In this document: in pieces, positions 21,678-32,737 of the stretch
Numbering within the stretch: the stretch's first letter is position 1
Layout of the letters: the number at the start of each line of letters is the position of its first letter
NCBI GenBank assembly: GCA_037178855.1
Contig: JASJZC010000005.1
Span: 8,804,001-8,868,000 of the forward strand
Origin: Oscheius sp. JU75
Lineage: Eukaryota; Nematoda; Chromadorea; Rhabditida; Rhabditidae
DNA length: 64,000 nucleotides
Reading direction: 5' to 3'
The notes under the pieces: generated by a model
Databases searched by the model: none
Told to the model about the DNA's origin: nothing
The model's input: only the letters and a program-made list of their open reading frames with translations
Translations under genes and position numbers: made by a program

Positions 21678-22828
21678 TTAGTTATTATCTCTCTCTTTCT
21701 CACGTTTTCCAGTCAACATTGCCCAGACAGCCCTTCGGTACTCTGTGATGAAGAGAATGAGTACAATAGGGTCAAGGAGTTTTGGCATCGCCAAGAGACA
21801 TGTCATTATGGGAGCAGTGTAGCCAAAAGTGTTGTCTTGTGACCAGAGTGGAAAGGTGATGTAGAGAGAGGCCGGAGCTTCGAAGCAGAAGAGTGGAATG
21901 AGACTCTGAAGACAGTTACACCCGTTTTTAGATATCTACCTGAACAAGGAGCATCCTGAAGAGCTTCCTTTGTCGTTTGACATTTTCCACTCCAGAACCA
22001 TGCGTCAGCTTTCGGTAGATGCTGACAGTGCAAAATATGACGCCCAAAGTTGCGGTCCCATGAGCCACGTAGTGATTCAGTGCCGACAGAGTGCCGTATA
22101 CCGAGATACTTCCGTCATTATTCTGTAATCCTATGGCTTTGTTACGATTAGATGTTACCACAAGACGCATTAGCATATAGCCGTGATGCGAAATGTTTGT
22201 GATATTAAAATCCACAAGGAGCTGATGATTCATGGTCTGAAAAACGGGTAAGTTACATTAGCAATTGAGACCCACATTCGGGATCTCTGCCATTCGGCAC
22301 CAGTAGGATCCGCATATCAGAAGGTAGATGGGGTAGACGATGGCAACCAGAATGATAACTGTTTTGAGAATAAAGCTTTGTATCATTCGCTTGTAGAAGA
22401 GTTGACTAAACAGGAAAACTCTCCACCATGATTTTGAAATAACTTACTGACAGACTACAACATATCGGTACAGGAACTGATACAAAGTGAAGGCGATCCA
22501 CATCAACAAAAGCCCACAATAAACACCGCTACCGTACTTTCCCAACTCCGTGCCCTCCACCCATGATCCTGAGGAGAAGATGATGTAGGTGTTGTCGTAG
22601 ACAAAGTGGACCTGATTTATGTACGATGAAAATCGAATAACTCGAACTTACGGGTGCCACAGTAGCGATGATAAACGCACACAAAGCTTCGTGAAAGCAA
22701 TAAATAGCAAGGATATACTTGTACCATCCAATAAAATGGGAATGGCGTAGAATAACAAAGATGACGAAAAAGTTGGCCAGGATTGAAAAGACCGAAGTGG
22801 CACTGACCACGCTGTTCATAGACCACAT
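21678..22828 (-). CDS. Str/Srj-type chemoreceptor, tandem copy 3, six exons
   Basis: Exons 22828-22652, 22611-22448, 22405-22276, 22236-22159, 22122-21940, 21905-21678; about 319 residues. Intact, with the same exon lengths and motifs as its neighbours: SVFSILANFFVIFVILRHSH, LYQFLYRYVVVCH, FNITNISHHGYMLMRLV, GVENVKRQRKLFRMLLVQ, LLDPIVLILFITEYRRAVW. Its last exon is closest to copy 1 (SLIPLFCFEAPASLYITFP) while its first exons are closest to copy 2, which hints at gene conversion. Intron 4 (22158-22123) is again 36 nt, in frame and stop-free. Intron 5 is only 34 nt. Confidence 0.87.
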
Positions 22829-23662
22829 GATAGCTTCTGAACACCGTTGATTTCAGGCTCGAAATTAGTAGCGGTAGAGATTCGTTTTATAGATGTTTTT
22901 ATCCAAAATGTCATATTCTTTTGTGTCTAATAAGTTAATCTCTTGGCTAAGAAACTGGCTTATCGTCATAAGGAGCGGGGGTTCAGCCGAAAGGATATAA
23001 TATATCCGGGTTGATGACAGTTGTTCTTTGTCTTGTGTAGATCTCTTACTCACAATAGTTTGAATGCTGGTTAGATTCTTTCAACAAATAAATGTTAATA
23101 ATTAGGCGGATCTTTCATATAATCCTCTCTATGACATTAATACTAAGTTTTAAAACTGGATTCTCTTCCTTACTCCGGGAAATGTGGCCAGCATTGGAAT
23201 ACGTCTGATTGGATTTTTGAAAGATACTTGAGTTCGAATTACAGAAAAATTCTTAATATTGGTCATCTCTTCACAGAGATCATTTAACTACTTTTTTCTC
23301 GTGTTTATGTCATGCAGGGAGTATCAAATGTTCCCCTGTTATTCCGTTGTCCAAAGATTTCTGTTGAGAACTGTTGTCACAATATCAACTTGTTTAAAGT
23401 TGATCCAACCCTTTTACGCAAACCTTTTTATACTAGTAAGGCCATTAAACGCACAAAGTCACCTTCAACGAAATGTCTTTTAAGCAAACAAGCTTGTTTA
23501 TCTCAACAAATTTTATCTTGACGTAGACTGAGTAATCATCATATCTACATTCCCGAAAACCAAAAAGAGTTTATTGGGGAAAGCGACAAACATAGGCAAA
23601 TTTTACAACCAACAGTATTATCATGTAGATGGAACGAAGTCCTCGGAGATCACAGAATATCG
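22829..23662. other. intergenic, includes conserved upstream block
   Basis: Proximal ~220 nt are the conserved promoter block of copy 3. The rest is AT-rich with no recognised gene. Confidence 0.5.
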
Positions 23663-24587
23663 TCAAAATTTGTCTGAACCCTGTGAACTGACATTCATAA
23701 AGAACGTTCGCAATACCTCCAATAAGGATTCTTTCCTCCCAGAACAGTAGGAAGTCTTTCTGGCCTGATCTTCAATTGACATCTGGGAGAGACGATGTGC
23801 TATGTCTGCACTGTAGCCATGCTTGATCTTCTTCATGACATCGCGTAGCAAGAAACGCCACAGTATGATCACGCTGTCAATGTCATTGTCTGGGAATTTC
23901 CTGGATGAGTGCAGCGTTTTGCGTACATTGTAGATTGTGCACTCGAGGAAAGTGGACCAGTAGTAGCTTCTGAAAATGTGAAAGTTATGCATTCTAGTGA
24001 CCCAATCAAAGGATAGTTTCAACAGCTTTCCAAATGAGTGAACTGCTCTACTGAATACAATGTGTTGGCCTGTCAAAGCCAAAATGCTTGCGCTTGCTGA
24101 ATGTCCTTGCGAGGGCGCACCGAGACGTTACACAGACGCTATATGGGTGGAAACTGCTATACTACTATTTTTTCATCTTACCTGAACTTTCCATATACCT
24201 CCAGCTTGCCGTGTCTTCTACCGAGATTGTCCAAAATTGTATCCAAAGTTTCCAAGTTGTCAAGATTATTGGCTGCCATTTCGACGACCTGAAACGCAGC
24301 TATCTCGGTTTATAATACACCAGTACCTGAATGAATCTGAGAGCTTGAAAACTGAACTCGTTTTGTTTCCTGTCCGGTTTTGAATTGTGAAACTTCATTT
24401 TTGGGAAGAGCTTTCGCGCTTCCGGGCACTAAAACCTCATCTGTGTTTTTCACATGTCATTGCGCCCAACCTGATTGAATATCATCTCGTAGATGTCACA
24501 TCCGAGTGTTTGCTTGTTGGGCTCTAGAACTTTCCAGGCTTTGCGAAGAAGTTCTTTTTCCTCATCGGTGAAACAATACCACTCCAT
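23663..24587 (-). CDS. globin-fold protein, four exons
   Basis: Exons 24587-24471, 24428-24327, 24288-24182, 23969-23663; about 210 residues. Typical nematode globin layout: helix A EEKELLRKAWKVLEPNKQ; B-C region GCDIYEMIFNQCPEARKLFP; helix E FSFQALRFIQVVEMAANNLD; helix F LGRRHGKLEVYGKF with proximal His F8 (His99); helix G SYYWSTFLECTIYNVRKTL; helix H SVIILWRFLLRDVMKKIKHG. The residue aligning with distal E7 appears to be Gln67 rather than His. A short Ser/Lys-rich tail follows helix H. A strong acceptor lies just before the start Met with no visible upstream coding exon, consistent with trans-splicing or a 5' UTR intron. Heme binding is inferred from the family. Confidence 0.85.
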
Positions 24588-27500
24588 TTCTGGTACTGAA
24601 AAGAACAAGATGGGATGGCTATATTTGGGAGGAATAGTGATTGGTCGCTTTCACACAAAATTGGGTTACTGAAATGTAGCCGGGAACACGAACTCTCGTG
24701 TGTTTGAGGCAAAAATCAGATAAAAGACCTCAAAGTACTCTCTAAATGCTAATTACATGAGAGGGTACGCGTGCGATCAGATAAATGGGAAAGGCTGGGA
24801 ATGAAAGAATCTGACTGAAAAGTTCAACTAGGAAACGCCATGAGAACCAGACTTTGAGTCAACTCGCTATGAGAAGAATTTCTCTGACAATAACGAAGTG
24901 TTATGAGGAAGTGAGACCAAATGTATACATTCCTTCTGGGAATACTCTGTTGTTCAAGGTAGTCTAGAGAAAACTATCATACCGTGATACTTAACCGCTA
25001 GCATCTTAGAGTGTTGCGTGATCACAATGAGTAAACAAACCTCTTTAAGTCTAACTGAGGACAGTCTTCTCAGTCTCACAAGACCTCTGGGAGTAGTAAA
25101 TTAGCTTAGTTTAGGTGTCCTTAATTCACAGAAAAACAAACACCTGATTAGAAAAAGATCACAGTTGTTCTATAGGGGGTCCAGAAGATGAAAAAGGATG
25201 CGTCGACTGAGCGGACGGATAGCTCGCCAAAGCTAGCGCCTAATCTATTTAATGACTAAGTCGTGAAAGGAAATGCGAGCACTATTAGCTGTGTTGGACT
25301 TTAATTTCTGCTATAGGGAGACTTTGAGACGGGGACCGGAAAATATACGGAAAACTATGAGACAGGCGCAAAGGAAAGCTTGGCAATCTGGAACTGGTTA
25401 GAATCTTATACCAGGTCATTCTCAAATAATTTTGAGGTGATTGTAGGCCAGAAAGTACGGTTGTTGTATCGCATTCCAACTTTTGAGCTTCAGATCTGTG
25501 AGGTCTACAATGTTTACGCGCAGGTCTTGTTTCGCTAGTTGCCTTCGCCAGCTTTGCAAAAACTTGTGTTGATACTAGAGGAGACGACTAGAGAGGAAAT
25601 TAAAGCCATTAGGGTGTCTAGCTTGAGTTGGACTGAAGCGGAGATCACTTTAACTACTTTTAGCCTAAAAAACTGACTAGGGCGCCCTGGATGACTTGGT
25701 TCTCGGCTGCAATCAGCACAACATGCGACGAAGTAGTGCAGAGGCTGTGCGCTAGCTTAGAAATTTTTATCTCCTAAGTGCGATCCCCTCCCGCTTAAAA
25801 AACATTTTGCTATGAACCATTCGTATTAGCCATGCTTTAGAGCCATCCATGGTAAAGCAAGTATTCTGGAATTACATTTACTACAAATCACGTGGACAAA
25901 CGAAAAATAATACCAAAACTATTTTCCGTCGTTCGAATCAAACCCGGAAAAAAAACTTGCAAGCAAGCGCACAGCCATTTGATTGCTTGCTGCGCTCATT
26001 GCATCTGAGAACCAAGTGATCCAGGGCGCCAAAGCTGCTAAAATCGCAAATTTGATAGCGCTCAAGAGTCAAGGAGACATCCATTCCGCAGCAGAAAATC
26101 TAGGAAACACCATCATTTTTTATGCCCTTTCGAATGGCACCTAGCTAGTTTTAATATCCCGCGGCCAACTAAAACCTATCCCTAGTGAGAGTCAGCAAAA
26201 AATTTATACAAAGAGGCTTTCATGGGTGGCGCAGCGGAAATATACGTGCGAAATGCTACAACTCAAAGGCACAATGCTAGCATATTTGCAAGCAGATTTG
26301 GACTTCATCGACTTAATGTTACCTTCAAAAACTTCGGAAGAATCGGACGAACTCATCGTTTTGCTTGTCTGAGAAGTAACTGACTCAATGTCAGTTTGGG
26401 AGCCTGAGGTCCTCTTGTCAGTTGCATAATCCCCCTTCTAACGTGCAAGCGTGCTCGTCAATTGCAGGACGTGAATTCAAAAAAGGCACGCAAACAGACG
26501 AACTCGTTTTAATCCCCTAAAATGGGAGCCAGGAAAATTTTAGCTGTTCGGGAGGCCTGCAAATGTAATGTGTCAGTTGTAAGGAATGTTTTATCCACCT
26601 CGCATTTGGACTGAATCTCAAGAGTATATGGGAAAGCGTTCATTTCTCGCCCACTAAGCGTCTTTTGATCCCTGCTCCGATTTTCGTTCTTTCTCACGAA
26701 ACACATTCAATTGTTCCCGTGCTGCAACAATGGCAAGTCTTCTAGTTGAACTGATAGCGTGCTTTTTAAGAGATTCAGTTTCATTGCTGACGGAAACGGA
26801 ACAACGTAACCAGACTGAATGATCAACGGTCGGAGTCAAACAAATCTGTGGTGCTCTAGGTCTGTCAGAGTGAAGATTCGTGACATTGTAGAACAACCAA
26901 AATCAGAAAAACCGCATGGCGTAAAAGCTAGTAACTAAGCTTAGTTAAGCAAGAACCTTGTCACAAATACAATACGGATGGAATAAGCGTGACAGGAAAC
27001 GCATGCATTTGAGATCCTCATTAACCAGCATTCCCGTAATCAAAAACACGCACTTCCTCTACGATAAGGAAAGCGTCAGGTGCAACACACCTACTTACAT
27101 GGTTTGTTTAACTTCGTCGTAATTCAAGAAGTCAAAAAGTTGTGTTAATAGAGGCAACAATACAAAAAGACGAGTAATCCGAAACCCGGAGAGGGTATAT
27201 AGAAGGGTTCAGAAACAAAAGGCAGCCTTGGACTTTGATGACCCAAGGTTTAAACGGGCCTAGCGCAGTAGAGAGGAATTAGTGGAACTTTTCAATGGAA
27301 GAAAAAACAATTAAGATCGAAAGACTCCTGAATTTTTCTTAGCTGATCAACCATAAATTTTCAAATTTCAGCGGGATCATGAGAAAATTCCATGTCTACG
27401 TGTTTTCGAACAGGAATCGAGCCCGATGAATGCAGAAAAATACACGAAGGGATCGAATTCCAGAAGAGGCGTATACGTCTTGAACCAGAGCGCCAATTTT

Positions 27501-27831
27501 CACACAAGAAGAATAAACCCACTTATAGGGTTAAAAAGACACTGACCTTCCCAGACCGATTTCTGCTTGATGAGATATTTTGAGCCGGTGCTGTCTGTGG
27601 ACATTGCGAGACGGGGGGCAAAGTTGAAAATGAGGGGCACAAGGCGTCTGGAGAGGAAATGAACCGCCGTCCCTTGGCGGGAAATTGGGTGCCAGCGTAT
27701 CGGATTGTTTAAGAAGAGGAAATCAAACAATTATGTGGTCTAAAGGTTAGAGTTTTTCTTATAGTACCCAGTCATTTGCGGCATGACTCACCGTTAACTG
27801 TCTAATGATCTCTATCATCATAAACAACGTA
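24588..27831. other. 3.2-kb intergenic region
   Basis: No gene could be supported. It contains an imperfect ~45-bp terminal inverted repeat pair (listed separately). Several 60-80-codon open frames (for example 26654-26896 minus, 27392-27583 plus) match no domain. Confidence 0.45.
25681..26030. mobile_element. MITE-like element with ~45-bp imperfect inverted repeats
   Basis: GGCGCCCTGGATGACTTGG at 25681-25699 and the bases after it to about 25724 are repeated in inverted orientation at 25985-26030 (GGCGCCCTGGATCACTTGG read on the minus strand), with about six mismatches. The outer flanks both contain TTTTAGC. The 260-nt interior has no coding potential. This is the form of a non-autonomous DNA transposon; target-site duplication is not clear. 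Confidence 0.55.
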
Positions 27832-29192
27832 TTATTTCAATATTTTATCACTGTTCATACTCAGGGTTACTAGCATTGGTTGCTTGTACTTGATTTTTTT
27901 CAACTTGTTCAAGTATTTCATTAAAACGACATAGTAGGGAGTCGTCATTGTGCATGTAATAAGAGCACTCGCGAACGGGTAAGCAGGCTGATATAGTACC
28001 AATTGTAGAGTGGAGGTGCAATGCACTTTGTAACGGAAAAATAGGTGGGAATAGCTGATAAAAAACCCCCTAATGCACAAATACAAGGAAGCATAGCCTA
28101 AAATGTCATCAATGTTGGAAGAAAAGCATTTTTGATAACTCGTTCTGTTGTTTTGCGTTTCTTGCGCTAGACATTGATCGTGATATTTGGTATCAGATTC
28201 GTCTGTGGGTTAAATAGGTAAGAATGCAGAGAACGATTACGCCAAGCGTCATGCCAAGCGCCAGGGGTACAGCTGGAAATGAATGCACTTGTCCTTCTTT
28301 GAAGACGGTACCTAGTGTGTAATTTGCAATGCCACAGAAGTCATACATCGTCAGCACATCGTTTTCCAAATCGATAAGTGGTAGGTAGCTAGAAAGATTG
28401 TTCTTCTCGACATAAAGTAGAAAGTTCTGAAACGGCTGTGTCATATTAGATTCAGTTTTCTTGAGTATAAAACTACATCCTTTAGCTAGCGCCTATCAAT
28501 TTGCCAACGACCAAACCATGCAAAAAATATGACGCTAGCCATTCTACACGCGCCACCCGGCACTCAACAGCCTTGTTTGCAAAGTAACGAAAGCATATCA
28601 AAATACTATTAATTGCTATTGTTTTAGAGCCGACCTACCTGTCTTGTCATGAAAATTTGTGATGCCAAAAATGAGCCACAAGAAATACCAACAATAGCAG
28701 CAAGGACATGTAGCGGAATGAACCTCAAATATGCTTACTTCATGTTTTTAGAACGTTTTTGTACCACCAGTATTTGATCTTCAAATGTAGGTTGTATACC
28801 CCTAACAGACGATATAGGCAACATTCAAGAAGGCAACAACCAGACAACAGTAATGAGACGCATATTGATATCACCTGAAGTTTTTAAATGCTCTGTCCTG
28901 AAAAACTCTAAACCGCTACGCTTCCACCGTACTTGGGACCAATTAATCGAAAAAATCCAATAAATTTCAGTATCGGCAACGGATATAGATACTCGGGGAG
29001 GGCACCAAGCGCGCCACAATTAACAGCAACAAATTCAAAAATCATCATCAGCAGCAGGATCGATTGTATATTTTTCATTTTCGAAGGCGTATATTTCAAA
29101 ATTACAACAAGAGAAAAGAAAACGAACAGGTAGCAACATAATCCCGTAAAATACAGAAGAGCATAGAAGATTACAGACGAAGCCGTCGGCAT
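27832..29192 (-). pseudogene. decayed Str-superfamily chemoreceptor
   Basis: Exon-like pieces in correct order: TM1-2 in 29192-28908 (YFTGLCCYLFVFFSLVVIL, then FFRLIGPKYGGS); after a 45-nt intron VISICVSLLLLSGCCLLECC with YRLLGVYNLHLKIKYWWYKN; a TM4 piece LRFIPLHVLAAIVGISCGSF; TM5 in 28444-28193 (VPLALGMTLGVIVLCILTYL); the loop SSARNAKQQNELSKMLFFQ; and TM6-7 ending YPFASALITCTMTTPYYVVL with stop at 27832. A stop after TM3-4, one directly after the loop and the lack of donor/acceptor pairs to bypass them indicate a pseudogene. Some breaks might be unusual introns. Confidence 0.6.
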
Positions 29193-30444
29193 CGGAGTTA
29201 ATAGCTGGTGACTCGTGACTGGTAAACGAGCAAACAGCTGCTTTTCTAGACTATGAATAGTTGAGAAGTTTGCTAGAACTTCGTTCGTTCTTGTTTTCTT
29301 GTTTTCTAGCTTTTAATTGCCTTGGCATATTCTGCTGTAAATTTTGATATTTAGTGCTTTACTCCCATTTACAGTCCAATTCGATTTTATTCTTTCTTTA
29401 TGTATGTAATTTGTCCACCTGAGTATAGAGTAGTGTTTTAACACAATAAGAGCTACAAACGTCGACAAAAAACGGCAGAAACCCATTTTTCTTGGAGCTT
29501 TGGAATAAAGAGGGTTTGAATTACAGCGCGAACAACGGTAAATTCGCGCTAAAGTGTTTCGTAGCAAGTCACTCGCTTTAGTTTGATTGTGATTCATCTG
29601 CCGGTAAGGTAAGTAAAAAAATACAAAGACACAGCTGAATATAAGGCCAAGTAGTAGTAAGTAGTTCTCAGATATATTATTCGTTATTCTCTAAGTTATT
29701 CTCTTTCGAAAAACCACAGTACCTCCAACAATCTAGTCAAGTATCCGCATGGAGGAGAAGCCTCATCGGTGAGTAATAGAATTGCAAAACTGCTTTAAGC
29801 GTTTTTGAACGATCGATTCCGAAAAACAAGGACATAAGGATGAAACGGAGGTCAACTTGCCAAATAAGCCGCTCTCATATGAAAAAGCTTTTTATCTCCG
29901 TACTGAAAGGCTAGCGCGGACTTGATAAAGTTCGATCTTATCGAAGGGGAGAGTCCGACTGAAAACCGGACAACATTAGAGACAGGCTGTCCCGACTTTC
30001 AAATGTTCATTTCGCCGCTTCTATATTTTCTCCTTCTGCCTTTTCGTTTCGGGAAGGCCTGTATTGCTACAAGCTCTCGTAAGTTTTTGCATAATTGGAA
30101 GGAACAGTCTCGCTGTAAGGATATCAGGGTCCGACGGAACGTGTTTTTGAATTTGGGTCCCGCTACAAACTTCCCCAAAACTCCTATTTTGAGTTGCTTT
30201 ACACTCATGTTTTCGGTTTCTAAATGTGTCCAATCGATTCACCGTAAAATTTACGTCTAGTATGTCTATTATAAAGAATATTATAGAAAAAGATGGAGAA
30301 AAATGGGGCTTGAAAAAATATGAGCCAGAAAGAAGTCGTTAAAATGAGTGTAAAGAACCGAAAAATACAAAATAAGAATTTTGGGAGAATAAGGCCAGAA
30401 TGAAACTCGAAAACGCGTTTCGCCGGACCCTCATATCTTTCTAG
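29193..30444. other. intergenic
   Basis: No supported gene. An open frame at 29313-29597 (minus) and short frames around 30000-30250 look incidental. The lectin gene's missing first (signal peptide) exon may lie at the right edge. Confidence 0.4.
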
Positions 30445-31241
30445 CAAAGCTGCCTCAGCTGGTGTTTAGCTGACGGTCTTCCCGGAATACCAGGAACAGG
30501 AACTGACACGACGACTACAAGTGTAACAACTACAACAAGTACAACAACCACAACCACAACCACAACAACCACGACCACAAATCCATGCCCGCCTGGAGCA
30601 GACGGAGCAATATACACATATTTCGATACAACGATGAAATGCTACGCTGTCAAAGCAGCTGGTCCGGTTGATCTCAACCTGGCCAATTTGGTAGTCACTC
30701 AAGCTCAGGCCAGAGCTAATTGTCTGGCTGATGGTGGAGATTTGGCGTCGATTACAAGTGCAGCGGAAAACACTTTTATTTATAGTATGTTTGCTTTACA
30801 TAAACTTTTCGAACATTCAATGGAACACGACAAAAGCTGTTTTCAGACCTGGCTGCACTTCCGGACGACATTATTTCACAAACACTTGGCCTAGTTTTGC
30901 AACCTTACATTGGCTTGGTGCAGGATAATGACAATTTATTTCCTCTTCCTGGAACTTGTCCCGCAAGCGTCACATTCTCATGGACAGATACGACAGTAAT
31001 CGACATGACTGCATATCCCTTTCCTTGGCTTGCCCCTGCCGGACTTCAGATTATGCCGTTTTGTGCACTGACGGCGGTATCTGGGTGTACAGTTATGGTA
31101 GCAACCATATTCACTCTTCCGCCTCCTTTAAACGCGCTACCATTTCCTCCGCCAGGCTTCGGGCCATCAGGTGAGTGGTATCAAACATTCTGTGGTTCAC
31201 CTTTGGTTGGTGGTCGATGGGTTTGCAAGAAAAATCCGTAA
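30445..31241 (+). CDS. threonine-rich C-type lectin-like protein, 5' end uncertain
   Basis: Exon 30445-30784 and exon 30847-31241 joined by a 62-nt phase-1 intron. The first part has about 25 threonines (codons ACA/ACC/ACG at 30508-30585), a mucin-like linker. A CTLD follows: CPPGADGAIYTYFDTTMKCY, then ARANCLADGGDLASITSAAE (canonical CxxxGGxLASIxSxxE), SFTFSW-like FSWTDTTVIDM, and a final WVCKKNP. This is the usual nematode clec layout, secreted and often immune or cuticle related. An in-frame stop lies just upstream of 30445, and GTTTAG at 30461-30469 may be the true acceptor of an unseen signal-peptide exon. AATAAA occurs about 30 nt after the stop. Confidence 0.72.
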
Positions 31242-31538
31242 CCTAGCTATTAGATTTTGCTGTTAAGATTCTTAATAAAGACACCTGTTTCACAAAAACT
31301 TGTTTTCCTCATACCCTGGAGATGCATTAATGAGATCAGAACTGCCTGAACTGGACGCTGGTTCTCGAAACTTTTTCGTTCAATTTTTTGGTCCATTTAG
31401 CTCCTACTTATATCTTCAGAGTTAACCAAAGTAGGCAGAAAAGGTGCACCACCTTTTTTACAGAAATTTATCTGTGTGAAATCTAGTTTAAAATGTCCTC
31501 GCGTCTCTGTCTGTCTGTCTGTCTGAAGCCAATATTGC

Positions 31539-31574
31539 CAATTAGTGTGCACTATTTTGTGCGCACACTAATTG
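31539..31574. repeat. 12-bp perfect inverted repeat
   Basis: CAATTAGTGTGC at 31539-31550 is the exact reverse complement of 31563-31574, separated by 12 nt. It lies in the convergent spacer downstream of the lectin gene. Confidence 0.75.
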
Positions 31575-31962
31575 TTGGCAAGTCAAGCCAAATCGAGTCA
31601 GTTTGGGCACGCGCGTCTTTGGGAGAACGTTGCTTCTGTCACGGTACCTCGATTGGAGGGAATGCGGACAGATTGAAGTGGGAAGAAAGGGTCACGACAG
31701 TTGGACAGAAGAAAGTAGAAATCGAGCAGTTTTGGAAGGATCAGGTTATTACTGGCATTAAACCCCAAGGAGCAATAGCATTACTAGGACAGGGAGTTAG
31801 GTTGAGGAATGGGAAATGGGTTCAAAGAGTGAAAGGGAAGTGGGTTTGAGGGATAGAAAGTGGGGTCAAAGAGTGGAAAGTGAGTTTCAATTATTAGAAA
31901 TGACATCAGCAATCGTTTTTGCTGGGGAAAGGACAAGATAGATATGCCTCAAGGGGCCCAAC

Positions 31963-32011
31963 AAGACAAGCTAGGCTACCGCCCCGAAGGGGCGGCAGCC
32001 TAGCTTGTCTT
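31963..32011. repeat. 23-bp hairpin with 3-nt loop and T-tract
   Basis: Left arm 31963-31985 (AAGACAAGCTAGGCTACCGC plus CCC) pairs with right arm 31989-32011 with a single A/C mismatch and loop GAA. The GC-rich inner stem is followed by TTTTTT on the plus strand. It lies 3' of both flanking convergent genes. Confidence 0.85.
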
Positions 32012-32125
32012 TTTTGTATTCTGCTCCAGTTTAGTCGCTTTATTGTTGATAAAACCAACGTTTATACATTCATTTACTTATGTACAATTACATGGATACC
32101 TTATTACTGTCTCTTTTCACCATTC

Positions 32126-32737
32126 TTAGCACTTCTCAGACTCTCCGTGAGTAACAATGTCCAAAGTGGCATAGGTCATGTCGTAGGTTCCTCCGATCAT
32201 CTCCTTAGGAACGGTGTAGTCTCCGACACGGCTGCAGCCCTAAAATTAACAGACTCTGGAAGGAAAAATAAAGTTCACCTTCTTGGCCTTGCAGTTGTGA
32301 GTAATGCGAATGAAGGGCTCGATGCTGCCGACCTCATCCTCTTCTCCGTAGAGACTGAACTCTCCCTCGCGGTTGGTGAGAACCTCGGCCAGAAGGTCAT
32401 TGGGGTCGACTGAAAACAAAGTATTTAGACAAGAGGAGCTAACCATTCGATAGCCATTGTTCAGAAAAAGAAATAAGAAAGGATCAAAACAAAATTAGAA
32501 ACCAGAATTTGAAGTGTGCGCCGAGAAAAGGCGGGAGAGATCTTCAGTTAGAGAACTCGGTGCATTCCTAGACGAGGATAGCAAAAACTTACAAGTATCT
32601 CTGTCGTAGAGTTGAACTTGAGCATTAGCGAATCTCCTCTTGTCACAGACGGCGATTCCCTTGACGGTGATGTTCTGCATCTTGCAGCTGACCATCGCAA
32701 TGAGGCCCAGAAGGGCGAGAAGAACGATTGAACGCAT
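32126..32737 (-). CDS. transthyretin-like family secreted protein
   Basis: Exons 32737-32593, 32409-32279, 32239-32126; phases 1 and 0; about 129 residues, the normal size for nematode TTL proteins (PF01060). The signal peptide [18 protein letters not shown] is followed by [20 protein letters not shown] (first strands), [54 protein letters not shown] and the end [15 protein letters not shown]. Conserved features visible: ITVKGxxxC, G-F-xLxG, the I-P-IxIxHxC motif, and C-terminal cysteine. Family members are secreted; one (ttr-52 in C. elegans) bridges dying cells to phagocytes, but this copy cannot be assigned a specific role. Confidence 0.92.

Larger units (their letters stand above)
31242..32125. 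other. convergent spacer with two hairpins
   Basis: 3' spacer between the lectin and transthyretin-like genes. It contains a CTGTCTGTCTGTCTG run (31507-31525) and two inverted repeats listed separately. The open frame 31493-31849 has no domain. Confidence 0.45.

Noticed and set aside
26221..26270. tRNA A-box-like GGTGGCGCAGCGG
   Set aside because: No B-box at the right distance and no cloverleaf.
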